Source: CAYNRG01 sp047973125
GTDB lineage: Bacteria; Bacillota_I; Bacilli_A; Erysipelotrichales; Erysipelotrichaceae
Assembly (NCBI GenBank): GCA_047973125.1
Contig: JBKEBK010000023.1
Span: forward strand, 62,001-126,000
Length of the DNA stretch: 64,000 bases
Direction of reading: 5' to 3'
Shown here: positions 52,944 through 63,600 of the stretch, in pieces
Position numbering within the stretch: the first letter of the stretch is position 1
How the letters are laid out: every line of letters starts with the position of its first letter
Notes under the pieces: generated by a model
What the model was told of the DNA's origin: nothing
The model's input: the letters and a program-made list of their open reading frames with translations, nothing else
Database searches by the model: none
Program-made: the position numbers and the translations under genes

Positions 52944-54638
52944 ATGAAATTTGAAGATTTTAAGTATGAGCGTCCTGATTTTGAAGATTTAAGTAAAAAA
53001 ATGAATGATATCTTAGATAAAATGGAAGAGTGCAGTGATCCAAAGAAATTTATTGAACTTTTTAATAGTATTAATAAGCATCGTGGAGATATTAGCACAA
53101 TGAATACTTTGGCTAGTATTAGACATACAATTGATACAAGTGATGAATTCTATGATGGAGAGGATCAATATTGGAATAAACAAGGACCTCTTTATGAAAT
53201 TATAGATCAAAGACTTATGAGAATCACTGTTAGTAAAGATTTTAGAGAAGAGCTATTAAAAGAAATACCTGAAACATATTTCTTATTATCGGAACAAAGA
53301 TTAAAAACTTTTGATGAGAAGATTATTCCTTTATTACAAGAAGAAAATCAATTATCTTCTGATTATGCCAAACTTAAGGCTAGTTGTAAGGTTGAATTTG
53401 ATAATGAAGTTTTAAATTTGCCATTACTTAGTGCAAAATGTGAAGATGTAAATCGAGATACTAGAAAAAAAGCAACAGATGCTAAAGTTAAGTGGTTAAG
53501 TGAGAATGAAGAAAAGTTTGATAATATTTATGATAATCTTGTTAAGGTAAGACAAAAGATTGCAGAGGCACTAGGGTTTAAAAACTATATTGAACTTGGT
53601 TATTTAAGAATGAATAGACTTGATTATAATGCAGAAATGGTAAGTAATTATCGTAATCAAGTTAAAGAATATATAACTCCTTTAGCACAGTCATTATTTG
53701 ATAAACAAAAGGAGCGTCTAGGAACAAAGGAATTAGCGTATTATGATTTACCAATTAGTTTCTTAAGTGGGAATCCTACTCCTAAGGGTAAAAAGGATGA
53801 TCAAGTTAGGGCTGCAGTGAAAATGTATCATGAAATGAGTCCTGAGACTAAAGAGTTTATCGATGTAATGGATAAGCAAAACTTATGGGACTTAGAAAGT
53901 AAGACAAATAAAGCGGGTGGTGGATACTGTACCTTTATATATAATTATAATGTTCCTTTTATCTTTTCAAACTTTAATGGAACAAGTGGAGATGTTGATG
54001 TCTTAACTCATGAGGCTGGGCATGCTTTTCAAACTTATCAATCAAAATGGATTAGTGTACCTGATTGTACCTTTCCAACCTATGAGACATGTGAAATCCA
54101 TTCTATGAGTATGGAATTCTTTGCTTGGCCTTGGATGGAAGAGTTCTTTAAAGAGGATACAAATAAGTACTACTACTCACATCTTGCTAGTGCTCTACAA
54201 TTTCTTCCATATGGAACTTTAGTTGATCACTTCCAACATGTTGTCTATGAAAATCCAGAATGGACTATTCAACAAAGAAAAAATGCTTGGAGAGAATTAG
54301 AAAAACAATATACACCTTGGAAGAATTATAGTGGTTATCCTAATTTAGAAGGTGGAAGCTTCTGGCATATGCAAGGACATATCTTTGCATCACCATTCTA
54401 TTACATTGACTATACCCTAGCACAGGTTTGTGCCCTACAATTTTGGGTAAGGCTACAGAAAAAAGATCCAAAGGCATGGAATGACTATCTTGCGATTTGT
54501 AAGGTTGGTGGAACTAAATCTTTTGTTAATGTTGTAAAACTTGCTAATTTAATTTCACCATTTGAAGATGGATGCTTAAAAGAAGTTGCAGAAACAGCTA
54601 GTCAATATTTAAATAATATTGATGATAAAAGTTTATAG
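52944..54638 (+). CDS. M3-family oligoendopeptidase
   Basis: A 564-residue cytosolic zinc peptidase of the M3 (PepF/thimet) family. The zinc motif is H356-E-A-G-H360 in VLTHEAGHAFQTYQS, with the third ligand Glu in YETCEIHSMSMEFFAWPW. It degrades short peptides. The ATG at 52944 has AAAAGAGG 8 bases upstream; an in-frame start at 52881 would precede the promoter -35. It is shorter than PepF (about 600) and resembles the M3B group of about 560 residues. Confidence 0.93.
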   Translation: MKFEDFKYERPDFEDLSKKMNDILDKMEECSDPKKFIELFNSINKHRGDISTMNTLASIRHTIDTSDEFYDGEDQYWNKQGPLYEIIDQRLMRITVSKDFREELLKEIPETYFLLSEQRLKTFDEKIIPLLQEENQLSSDYAKLKASCKVEFDNEVLNLPLLSAKCEDVNRDTRKKATDAKVKWLSENEEKFDNIYDNLVKVRQKIAEALGFKNYIELGYLRMNRLDYNAEMVSNYRNQVKEYITPLAQSLFDKQKERLGTKELAYYDLPISFLSGNPTPKGKKDDQVRAAVKMYHEMSPETKEFIDVMDKQNLWDLESKTNKAGGGYCTFIYNYNVPFIFSNFNGTSGDVDVLTHEAGHAFQTYQSKWISVPDCTFPTYETCEIHSMSMEFFAWPWMEEFFKEDTNKYYYSHLASALQFLPYGTLVDHFQHVVYENPEWTIQQRKNAWRELEKQYTPWKNYSGYPNLEGGSFWHMQGHIFASPFYYIDYTLAQVCALQFWVRLQKKDPKAWNDYLAICKVGGTKSFVNVVKLANLISPFEDGCLKEVAETASQYLNNIDDKSL

Positions 54639-54667
54639 AAAACATTTGATACTCTGTACTTATACTT

Positions 54668-54712
54668 AAAAAGATTTCTAGTATTGCTCTAAAATATTAG
54701 CAATCTTTTTTT
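54668..54712 (+). terminator. Terminator of the oligopeptidase gene
   Basis: AAAGATT pairs with AATCTTT and inner CTAGTATT with AATATTAG; seven T follow. It lies 30 bases after the stop. The next 165 bases up to the ABC gene hold no gene I can support; a TTGAAA/TATTAT pair near 54723-54745 is a possible promoter. Confidence 0.7.
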
Positions 54713-54879
54713 ATACTAGTGTTGAAAGGAATATGTGATATTATTGGTTTATAGAAATTAATTATATATACGTTATATTATAGTAAAATTTATTAACTTT
54801 AATTGAAAATTTTTGATGTATAACAAGATTATTAAATAAAAAATTACAAAAGAGCGGATGAAATAGGAGAACTATAAAA

Positions 54880-56634
54880 ATGGAGAATTTGAAGAAAAAT
54901 TTATTAATATTTGATCAAATACTAAGAATTTTTAATAGTGCAAAGTTTAAGTTAAAAGTAATCTATGTGGTGTATATATTATCATATTTGATTAACTTTA
55001 TTTCTTTACCTTTACTGACTTCTTTATTTTTCACTTCTAAAGATAAAAGTAATATTTACATATTGCTTGTCTTATATTTAATTTCCAGTGTTATCCAAGA
55101 GGCTGTTGAGCAATTAATAATATTCTATGGAAATTCTTATCGAATGGAACAAATTAAATTATCCTTTAATAAGTGCTTATCAATTGATTATCAGTTTTTA
55201 GAATCAAAGAAGGGTCAGGAATTATTTAATAAGGCTCTACTAAATACTAATTCTTCTTCGGCATCTTTTAGTATAATTCATTTATTGATTGTTAGGTGTT
55301 TGTTCTCATTTATATTTATAATATTTACTTTTGTGATGGCGATTATTGCATTAAATAGTGAAATAAGAATTATATTTATTATCATGTGTGCTTTAATATT
55401 AATTATTAATTTTATTTTTAATGAAAAGGATAAAATTATATTGGGATCTATTAGAGAATTTTTATCAAACATAAATAGGGATATGAATTATTTAAGAAAA
55501 ATTTCTAAGAATAAAGATACTTCTATTATTATTAATCATTATCAAAAAAGTGAAATGATAAAAAAGAAATTTCTTGATTTAAAATTATTATTAAAAAAGA
55601 AATATGATAAAGCTTATAAGGCAATGAAGAAAAATTTATTTTTTTCAAATCTTAGTCTGTTAATTATTCAAGTTATTACATTTATAATAACCATAAAGGT
55701 GCTTGGTATAAAAAATGAGCAGATAATTTTATTAATTCCACTTCTTTGGCAATATAATAAGTCATCAGCAATCCTAACAATTAATATACAGGATTTAAAT
55801 AATGCTATTCTAAGTGTGAATAATTTTTATAAGTTCTTAGATTGGGGAATAGATAAAGATAAAAATAGAGAAAAGGTTAATGATGTTAGGGATATTGAAT
55901 TTGAAAGTGTGAATTTTAAATACAATGAACAAGATGAATTTGGATTAAAACAGTTTAATTTGAAAATTAAATCTGGTGAGAAGATTGGGATAGTTGGAAT
56001 TAATGGAAGTGGTAAAACAACGATAATAAAGCTTCTTTTAAATTTTTATAAGAGTAATAGTGGAAGTATTAAAATTAATGGAAAAGATGTAAATATAATA
56101 TCGAACTTACATGATTTAATTTCAAGTGTCTTTCAAAATGATATTGTAATACCTGGTACTATTAGAGAAAATATTTTGATGGGAAGAAAATTTGATAAAG
56201 AAAAGTTTCAAGAAGTAATTGAAAAAGTTGGATTAGATGCATTATTAACTAAGAAAAAAATTAGTATCGATAGTAATGTTTCTACGTATTATTTTAAAGA
56301 TGGTATTGAATTATCTACGGGAGAGAAACAACTTATACTACTGGCAAGATGCTTGTATAAGGATTCACCAATTGTAGTATTAGATGAGCCTTCTGCTGCT
56401 TTAGATCCAATTGCTGAATTAAAGCTATTTAATTTATATAACAAATTAATAGAAGATAAAATTGGGTTATTTATTACTCATAGATGTACTAGTGTTGAAG
56501 TTTTCGATAAAATCATTGTTGTAATAAATGGAGAAATAAAAGAAGTTGGTAACTTTGATGAATTAATAAAAAAGGATGGTGTATATGCAAAAATGTACAG
56601 AGCACAATCAGAAGCATATAGAGAAGAAAATTAA
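54880..56634 (+). CDS. Heterodimeric ABC exporter, subunit 1 (permease-ATPase)
   Basis: A 584-residue half-exporter with six membrane helices (about 1-320) and a C-terminal ATPase (about 340-584). Walker A is GINGSGKTT, Walker B IVVLDEPSAALDP and H-loop FITHRCTS. The signature is LSTGEKQ in place of LSGGQ, so one composite ATP site may be impaired. It is very Lys/Ile/Asn-rich and AT-rich. GGAGAA lies ten bases before the ATG. It probably works with the following gene. Its substrate is unknown; lantibiotic-like or lipid export are family possibilities. Confidence 0.88.
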   Translation: MENLKKNLLIFDQILRIFNSAKFKLKVIYVVYILSYLINFISLPLLTSLFFTSKDKSNIYILLVLYLISSVIQEAVEQLIIFYGNSYRMEQIKLSFNKCLSIDYQFLESKKGQELFNKALLNTNSSSASFSIIHLLIVRCLFSFIFIIFTFVMAIIALNSEIRIIFIIMCALILIINFIFNEKDKIILGSIREFLSNINRDMNYLRKISKNKDTSIIINHYQKSEMIKKKFLDLKLLLKKKYDKAYKAMKKNLFFSNLSLLIIQVITFIITIKVLGIKNEQIILLIPLLWQYNKSSAILTINIQDLNNAILSVNNFYKFLDWGIDKDKNREKVNDVRDIEFESVNFKYNEQDEFGLKQFNLKIKSGEKIGIVGINGSGKTTIIKLLLNFYKSNSGSIKINGKDVNIISNLHDLISSVFQNDIVIPGTIRENILMGRKFDKEKFQEVIEKVGLDALLTKKKISIDSNVSTYYFKDGIELSTGEKQLILLARCLYKDSPIVVLDEPSAALDPIAELKLFNLYNKLIEDKIGLFITHRCTSVEVFDKIIVVINGEIKEVGNFDELIKKDGVYAKMYRAQSEAYREEN

Positions 56635-58348
56635 TAAAAAGGCAATTAAGTGGATAAATGATTGTAGTAAGTTATTGATACCATTAAATGTTATTAATGC
56701 TTTTTTAAGAGCGATTGAGCCATATATTTTAATTTTTATAATTGAAGCAATTTTATTATGGAAGAATAATACTATCATAGTTATAACTTTTGGTTTATTG
56801 TTTTTAGGGGTACTAAATATTTTTGGAAAGATTTTAAAGTATAAAATTGATATAGCAATTAATCTTTTACGTATTAAGTATAATCTTGAGATATCAAATA
56901 AGAGAATCGAATTATCAAATATGATAGAGTATAATAATGATATTAAATTACTATCTTCAAAGCTTGAGGATTATCAACAGTATAATGGTGGTCCAATTAA
57001 GCATAAATATACCTTAATTGAAAAGAAGATTTTAAAATTTTTAGGATTTTTGGTTGCTTTTATAATATATAAAGTTTATATAAGAAATATAGTTATTGAT
57101 TTATTGTTATTGGTTTTTGTAGTAATTAGTTACTTGGTATCATTTATATTTAATGAAAGAAATAAAAAAATCGAAAAAAAACATGAGCTTGTACAAGAGA
57201 AGATAATGGAAAATAATCGCTTGGGTGGTTTCTACTTTTCACTTTTAAGTAGTGAGTTTGAAAGTATGAAGAGTATTAGAAATAATAGTACTAATGGCTT
57301 TATTGAAAAAAAGTATGCAGATTTTATGGATCCAATGATAGTATCTTATGAAACTTACTCTAAGAGTAAATTTAATAATGAGATATTTAGAAAATCATTT
57401 AATCTTATTGTTTCATTGATTTTAGTTTTATTTATCTTAAAGACAAATATTGCTGCGATAAATTTAGCATCTATTTTTGCGATAATAAATATTGTAGCCT
57501 TTGCTTCAGATGTTAATATTAATAGACAAGAAGAAAGTGTCAATACCAAAAGAATGAGTGATTTTTTTAAATTTATTAATTTATATAATAAACAAAAGAT
57601 GATGGATTTTCATAATGATGAAAATATAATAGTTGAGTTAAAAGATGTATCATATAAGTATGCAAATCAAAAGGAATATACCTTAAGTAATGTTAATCTA
57701 AGGTTTGAAAAAAATAAGGTTTATACAATAGTTGGTCATAATGGATCTGGTAAAAGTACACTGATAAAAATAATTGTTGGTATTATTACAGATATCGATA
57801 AGGGAAAAATAACATATAATGAAAATATGGGTAATTGTACAATACCTTACTGCCCACAAATTTCACCAGTTTTCTCATTTAGTATTGGTGAAAATATTTC
57901 ACTGGATGAAAAATTTGATGATGGTTTAATTAAAAATATTTTAGATAAATTAAAATTTAATTTAAATCTAGATGATATTAGTAATGTAAAGTTAGGACAT
58001 GACTTTAAAGAAATGGGAATATCTTTATCAGGTGGACAAGAGAAAAAATTATCTGTTGCAAGAGCATTGTATTATAACAAAGATATTATTATTCTTGATG
58101 AGCCAACTTCATCGCTTGATATCTTCTCAGAACAAGAATTATATAGTGTTGTAAATGATAATACAAAAGATAGAGCTTGCATCTTTGTTTCTCATCGTCT
58201 TACTAGTAGTAAGTTCTCTGATGAAATTATTATTTTAAATAATGGTATGGTAGTTGGTAAGGGAAAGCATAGTGAGCTATTAAAAAATAATATTTATTAT
58301 CAAGAATTATTCAATGCTCAAGCAAAGCATTATCGAAAAAGTATCTAA
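56585..58348 (+). CDS. Heterodimeric ABC exporter, subunit 2 (permease-ATPase)
   Basis: A 587-residue half-exporter with six helices and a C-terminal ATPase: Walker A GHNGSGKST, signature LSGGQEKKLSVARAL, Walker B IIILDEPTSSLD and H-loop FVSHRLTSS, all intact. The reading frame has no Met after the end of the preceding gene until well into the membrane domain, so the start must lie within it. ATG at 56585 follows AAAGGA by eight bases, giving a 50-base overlap. Its complete signature complements the altered one of subunit 1. Confidence 0.87.
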   Translation: MQKCTEHNQKHIEKKINKKAIKWINDCSKLLIPLNVINAFLRAIEPYILIFIIEAILLWKNNTIIVITFGLLFLGVLNIFGKILKYKIDIAINLLRIKYNLEISNKRIELSNMIEYNNDIKLLSSKLEDYQQYNGGPIKHKYTLIEKKILKFLGFLVAFIIYKVYIRNIVIDLLLLVFVVISYLVSFIFNERNKKIEKKHELVQEKIMENNRLGGFYFSLLSSEFESMKSIRNNSTNGFIEKKYADFMDPMIVSYETYSKSKFNNEIFRKSFNLIVSLILVLFILKTNIAAINLASIFAIINIVAFASDVNINRQEESVNTKRMSDFFKFINLYNKQKMMDFHNDENIIVELKDVSYKYANQKEYTLSNVNLRFEKNKVYTIVGHNGSGKSTLIKIIVGIITDIDKGKITYNENMGNCTIPYCPQISPVFSFSIGENISLDEKFDDGLIKNILDKLKFNLNLDDISNVKLGHDFKEMGISLSGGQEKKLSVARALYYNKDIIILDEPTSSLDIFSEQELYSVVNDNTKDRACIFVSHRLTSSKFSDEIIILNNGMVVGKGKHSELLKNNIYYQELFNAQAKHYRKSI

Positions 58349-58421
58349 TTAATGACTAATTTAAATATATTAAAAAAAATACTTGTATTATGATTTTTAT
58401 TGTGGTAACCTTTAAACAATG

Positions 58422-58475
58422 AAAATACATAGATCGGATCAAAAAATTGATTGGTGAAGAGTATTTTTTTTTTTT
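58422..58475 (+). terminator. Attenuator-like hairpin before the pyrimidine operon
   Basis: AAAATAC pairs with GTATTTT around an inner GGATCAA/TTGATT arm and runs directly into twelve T (58464-58475), followed 2 bases later by the AAAGAGG ribosome site of pyrB. It is a plausible intrinsic terminator or attenuator. The usual PyrR-binding loop is not visible, so how it would sense pyrimidines is unknown. Confidence 0.6.
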
Positions 58476-58490
58476 GGAAAGAGGTAAAGC

Positions 58491-59363
58491 ATGAGCTTAT
58501 TGAATCTAAAAGAATATTGTAAAGATGATATTATGTCATTATTGGACTTAGCTTTTGAATTTAAAAAAGGCAAGCAAGTTGATTATTTACAAAAGAGAGT
58601 TATTTGTAATTTATTTTTCGAACCGAGTACTAGAACTCATTATTCATTTGAAATGGCAGCAATTAGGTTAGGTTGTAAAACTATTAACTTCAATCCTGAT
58701 ACCAGTTCTATTTGTAAGAATGAGACAATGTATGATACGGTTCGTTTTTTTGAATCCATAGAACCTGATTTATTAGTTATTCGTGATCGAAGTGATAACT
58801 ATTATACACAATTTAAAAATATGAAGATCCCTATTGTTAATGGTGGTGATGGCAAATTAAGTCATCCTACTCAATCTTTATTGGACTTGATGACAATTTA
58901 TGAAAACTTTAATAAAATTTCTAATTTAAAAATTTTAATAATTGGAGATATTAAACATTCAAGAGTTGCTCATACAAATATCGAAATACTTAAGAAATTA
59001 GGTAATGAGGTATTTCTTTCAAGCCCTAAAGAATTTCAACAGTCGGATCTTTTTTTTGTAGATATTGATGATGTTATTGAGAAGATGGATGTTGTAATGG
59101 TTTTAAGGGTACAGTTTGAAAGGCATGAAGATTTAAGTTTTAATCCTAAAAATTTTCTTGAAGAGTTTGGTTTGAGTGATGCTAGAGTAAAGAAGTTAAA
59201 AAGTGATGCAATTATTATGCATCCAGCACCATTTAATGAGGGCGTTGAAATTTCAAGAGGGGCAATTGAGTGTGATAAGTCAAAAATATTTGAACAGATG
59301 AAAAATGGTTTATACCTTAGAATGGCGGTGTTGCATAGTGAATTACAAAAGAGTATTACTTAA
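58491..59363 (+). CDS. pyrB: Aspartate carbamoyltransferase catalytic subunit
   Basis: The 290-residue enzyme condenses carbamoyl phosphate and aspartate. The carbamoyl phosphate loop S46-T-R-T49 lies in FFEPSTRTHYSFE, HPTQSLLDLMTIYE follows, and HPAPFNEGVEI is near the C-terminus, the ATCase rather than OTCase pattern. It is slightly short for the family (about 305). No pyrI follows. GAAAGAGG precedes the ATG. Its 3' end overlaps pyrC by 26 bases. Confidence 0.95.
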   Translation: MSLLNLKEYCKDDIMSLLDLAFEFKKGKQVDYLQKRVICNLFFEPSTRTHYSFEMAAIRLGCKTINFNPDTSSICKNETMYDTVRFFESIEPDLLVIRDRSDNYYTQFKNMKIPIVNGGDGKLSHPTQSLLDLMTIYENFNKISNLKILIIGDIKHSRVAHTNIEILKKLGNEVFLSSPKEFQQSDLFFVDIDDVIEKMDVVMVLRVQFERHEDLSFNPKNFLEEFGLSDARVKKLKSDAIIMHPAPFNEGVEISRGAIECDKSKIFEQMKNGLYLRMAVLHSELQKSIT

Positions 59364-60624
59364 AAATGGAATGGTTTATATTGATGGAAAGTTTCATAAA
59401 AAAGATATCTTATTAAATAATGGCAAGATTATAGATATTGGAAGTAACTTAAGTGAAGAGTGTGAAGTTATTGATTGTAGTAACTTAAAAATTTTACCTA
59501 GCTTTACTGATATCCATGTGCACTTTAGAGATCCTGGTGATAACTTATCAGAAAATATTTTAACGGGTAGCAAAGCTGCTTTAAAGGGTGGGTATACCCA
59601 TGTCTTTGAAATGCCAAATACTAATCCAGTACTTGATAATTATGAAATTATGAGAAAGCATTTAGCTGATATTAAAAATAGTGCTATGTGCCATGTTATA
59701 CCCTTTAGTGCAGCAAGTATTGGCTTAAATGGGAAGGTGCTTGTTGATACTGAAAAGATTGCCAGTTTAGAAATTGCAGGGTTTAGTGATGATGGAAAAG
59801 GTATTCAGGATAGAGAGCTTATGAAAACTATTCTAATTGAAGCTGGCAAAAGAAATTTAGTAGTTAGTGCTCATTGTGAAGATGAGAGTGAATTTATAGA
59901 TGGTGTGGGTTGTATCTTTGAGGGTGAAAAGGCAAATGATAATAATCTTAAGGGAATAAATGCATCATCAGAATATCGGATGATTGAAAGAGATATTGAT
60001 ATCATTAGTGAAATTCATGGGATACATCCTTATCGCTATCATGTTTGTCATATTTCTTGTAAGGAGTCACTTGAGCTTATTATTGCGGCTAAGGAAAAGG
60101 GCTATAACATAACATGTGAAGTAACGCCTCACCATTTAATTAGTGATGTTTCAGAAATTGATGTTAGGGATGCTAATTACAAGATGAACCCACCACTTAG
60201 AAGTAAGGCTGATGTAGGATTTCTTCAAAAAGGGATAAAAGATGGTTATATCGATGTTGTAGCAAGTGATCATGCACCTCATCATAAAGATAAAAAGAAT
60301 AAAGGATTTGAAAAATCAGCTTTTGGTATTATTGGTTTAGAACTTAGTTTTTCTTTAATTAATACTTATTTAGTAAGAACGGGTTTGATAAGTACTGAAA
60401 GAATGGTCGAGGTGATGTCACTTGCTCCAGCTAGAATAATGGGTATTGATAAGAGTTTAAAGATAGGATCTCCAGCAAATATTTGTATTATTGATGATCG
60501 TGAAAAAGTGAAGTATGAAAAAGCGGATATTGTATCAAAATCTCACAATAGTTTCTACCTTTCTAGGGAATTATATGGGAAAGTAGTTGCTACAATTATA
60601 GAAGATAAAATTTATAACTGGTAA
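59338..60624 (+). CDS. pyrC: Dihydroorotase
   Basis: A 428-residue zinc amidohydrolase that closes carbamoyl aspartate to dihydroorotate. The metal motif is TDIHVHFRDPGD (H-x-H), with further His in VSAHCEDE and HVCHISC, and the catalytic Asp in ASDHAPHHKDKK. A GTG start at 59338 gives the standard N-terminus (NYKRVLLKNGMVYIDG) and lies in the end of pyrB; an ATG at 59305 would add 11 atypical residues. The start is therefore tentative. Confidence 0.93.
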   Translation: MNYKRVLLKNGMVYIDGKFHKKDILLNNGKIIDIGSNLSEECEVIDCSNLKILPSFTDIHVHFRDPGDNLSENILTGSKAALKGGYTHVFEMPNTNPVLDNYEIMRKHLADIKNSAMCHVIPFSAASIGLNGKVLVDTEKIASLEIAGFSDDGKGIQDRELMKTILIEAGKRNLVVSAHCEDESEFIDGVGCIFEGEKANDNNLKGINASSEYRMIERDIDIISEIHGIHPYRYHVCHISCKESLELIIAAKEKGYNITCEVTPHHLISDVSEIDVRDANYKMNPPLRSKADVGFLQKGIKDGYIDVVASDHAPHHKDKKNKGFEKSAFGIIGLELSFSLINTYLVRTGLISTERMVEVMSLAPARIMGIDKSLKIGSPANICIIDDREKVKYEKADIVSKSHNSFYLSRELYGKVVATIIEDKIYNW

Positions 60625-60640
60625 GAAGGAGGAGAAAAAA

Positions 60641-63600
60641 ATGCCAAGAAGAGAAGATATTAAGAAAATTATGGTGATTGGTAGTGGTCCAATTGTAATT
60701 GGTCAGGCTGCAGAGTTTGATTATGCGGGTACACAGGCTTGCATGGCTTTAAAAAATGAGGGTTATGAAGTAATTTTAGTTAATAGTAATCCAGCAACAA
60801 TTATGACTGATAAACAGATGGCGGATAAGGTTTATATGGAGCCATTGACTATTGATTATCTTGCTAAGATTATCAGAAAAGAGCGTCCAGATGCAATTAT
60901 CCCATCACTTGGTGGACAAACTGGATTAAATCTTGTAGTAGAATTAGCAAACAAAAAGGTTTTGAGTGAGTGTCAGGTTGAAATATTGGGTACTCATTTA
61001 TCTTCTATTGAAAAAGCTGAGGATCGAAAATTATTTAAGGAATTATGCTTAAGTATTAATGAGCCTGTAATTGAATCTGGTATTGCCGATAATTATCAAA
61101 AAGCTTTAGAGCTTGCTGAAGATATTGGATATCCAATTATTTTAAGGCCAGCATTTACGCTTGGTGGAACAGGTGGTGGTTTTGCTTACAATAAAGAAGA
61201 GTGTGAATTGATGAGTAAAAATGCCTTAGAGTTATCACCAACACATCAAGTATTGGTTGAGAAATCACTTTTAGGCTTTAAAGAAATTGAATTTGAAGTA
61301 ATAAGAGATAACCTTGATAATACTTTAATCGTTTGTGATATGGAAAATATTGATCCAGTTGGAGTTCACACAGGAGATAGTATTGTTAATGCACCATGTT
61401 TAACTCTTGATAAAGAAACACTAGAGAAAATGAAGATATCAGCTCAAAAGATCATTAAAGAATTAAAGATTGCTGGTGGTTGTAATGTTCAATACGCCCT
61501 AGATCCTATAAGCAATGAATACTTTCTAATTGAAGTAAACCCTAGAGTTTCAAGATCTTCAGCTCTTGCCTCAAAAGCAACTTCATATCCAATTGCTAGG
61601 GTAACTACGTTGATTGCTGTTGGTTATAACTTAGATGAAATTAAGATATTGGATACTCTTGCAATTAGTCCTCCAAGTGTAAAGTACAATGTATTAAAAG
61701 TATCAAGATTTCCTTTTGATAAATTTACAAGTGCTCATCGTGTATTAAGTACTCAAATGAAGGCAACAGGTGAAGTTATGGCTTTAGGATCTACTTTTGA
61801 AGAATCGCTTTTAAAAGCTTTAAGATCTTTAGAGTATACTTATGATTATTTAGATTATCAGCCAAAGGAAACTGATACAATTGAGAGTTTAATTGATCGA
61901 ATAAAGGTTGCTGATGATGAAAGAATTTATATTATTGGATACTTACTTAGAAATAATGTGTCGGTTGATGAAATTGCTAATAAGACTAAAATTAATAAGT
62001 ATTTTATTGATAAGATTGATAACATTATTAAATTTGAAAAGGAGATTAAGTTAGACAAGGAAATAATTTTAAAGGCTAAACAGCTAGGAATGAGCGATAA
62101 GGTTATTGCTTGTATTTTGAATAAGTCAGAGCGTGAAATTCGTGAGTATAGACTTCAAAATAAAATCACCTGTGTATATAAAATGGTTGATGCTTGTAGT
62201 GAGGGAGAATATCTTCCATATCTTTATTCAACATATAGTGGTGAAAATGATAATATAATTACCGATAAAAAGAAAGTAATAATCTTAGGAGCAGGACCAA
62301 TCAGGATTGGTCAGGGTGTAGAATTTGATTACTCTACAGTTCACTGTATTAAAACTATTAAAGAAATGGGATATGAGGCCATTGTTATAAATAATAATCC
62401 GGAAACAGTTTCTACTGATTATACAGTAAGTGATAAATTATATTTTGAGCCAATAACCTTAGAAGATGTCCTTAATATTGTTGATATTGAAAAACCATAT
62501 GGGATTATTGTTCAACTTGGTGGACAAACTGCAATTAACCTTTCGCATGATTTAAGTGCATGTAATGTAAAAATCTTAGGAACCCAAAATTCATCAATTG
62601 AAATGGCAGAGAATCGTGATTTATTTGAAAAGATTTTAAAAGAAAATGATATAAAACAGCCTCAGGGTCAGGCTATAACTGATAAATTGGAAGCTCAAAA
62701 AGTTGTTAGAGATATTGGCTATCCAGTACTAGTAAGACCAAGTTTTGTTCTTGGGGGTCAGGCAATGGAGATAGTTTATGATGATAAACAGTTAGTAAAT
62801 TATCTTGAAAACAAAACCATTACAAATGATAAGCCGATTTTAATAGATCGCTACATAAGAGGTAAAGAGGTTGAGCTTGATGCCATATGTGATGGGGAAG
62901 ATATTTTAATTCCTGGCTTAATGGAACATATTGAAAAGACGGGAATACACTCAGGAGATTCAATTAGTGTTTATCCGCCATTTACGCTAAAGTCAAAAGT
63001 AATAAGAAAGATTGAAATAATTACCAAGAAGGTAGGCTTAGCACTTAAGATTAAGGGTTTATATAATATTCAATTTATAGTAGATGGAAATGATGAAGTT
63101 TATATAATTGAAGTAAATCCAAGGGCTTCAAGATCGATACCATTTATTTCTAAGGCAACCGATATTAATTTATCTAAGCTTGCGACTAGGGTTATTATGG
63201 GTGATAAAATTAAAGACTTTAATATCGGTACTGGATTAATAAAAAAAGAAAATAAGAAAGTATATGTTAAGACTCCAACATTTAGTTTTTCCAAGATTGC
63301 AGGACTTGATTCAAAACTGGGTCCTGAAATGAAATCTACAGGAGAGGCTATTGGTTATGCCGATACCTTAAGTAAGGCTTTATATAAATCACTACAAGCA
63401 AGTGGGATGGATATTAAAGATTGGGGTTGTGTCTTTATTACGGTTGCTGATCAAGATAAAGAGGATACCTTGGATATTGCTTATCGTTTCTATAACTTAG
63501 GCTTTAATATCGTGGCTACTCAAAATACAGCAGCTTATTTAAAGGATAATGGATTAAAGGTTAAGGTTTTAAAGAAAATTAGTGAAGAGTCTGATGAAAT

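Noticed and set aside
54785..54879. Tiny peptide frame (MYNKIIK) before the ABC exporter as a leader or secreted peptide
   Set aside because: Only seven codons, no ribosome site, and such frames are frequent by chance in AT-rich DNA.
58360..58490. PyrR-binding leader before pyrB
   Set aside because: The conserved PyrR loop sequence is not seen; only a terminator-like hairpin is supported.
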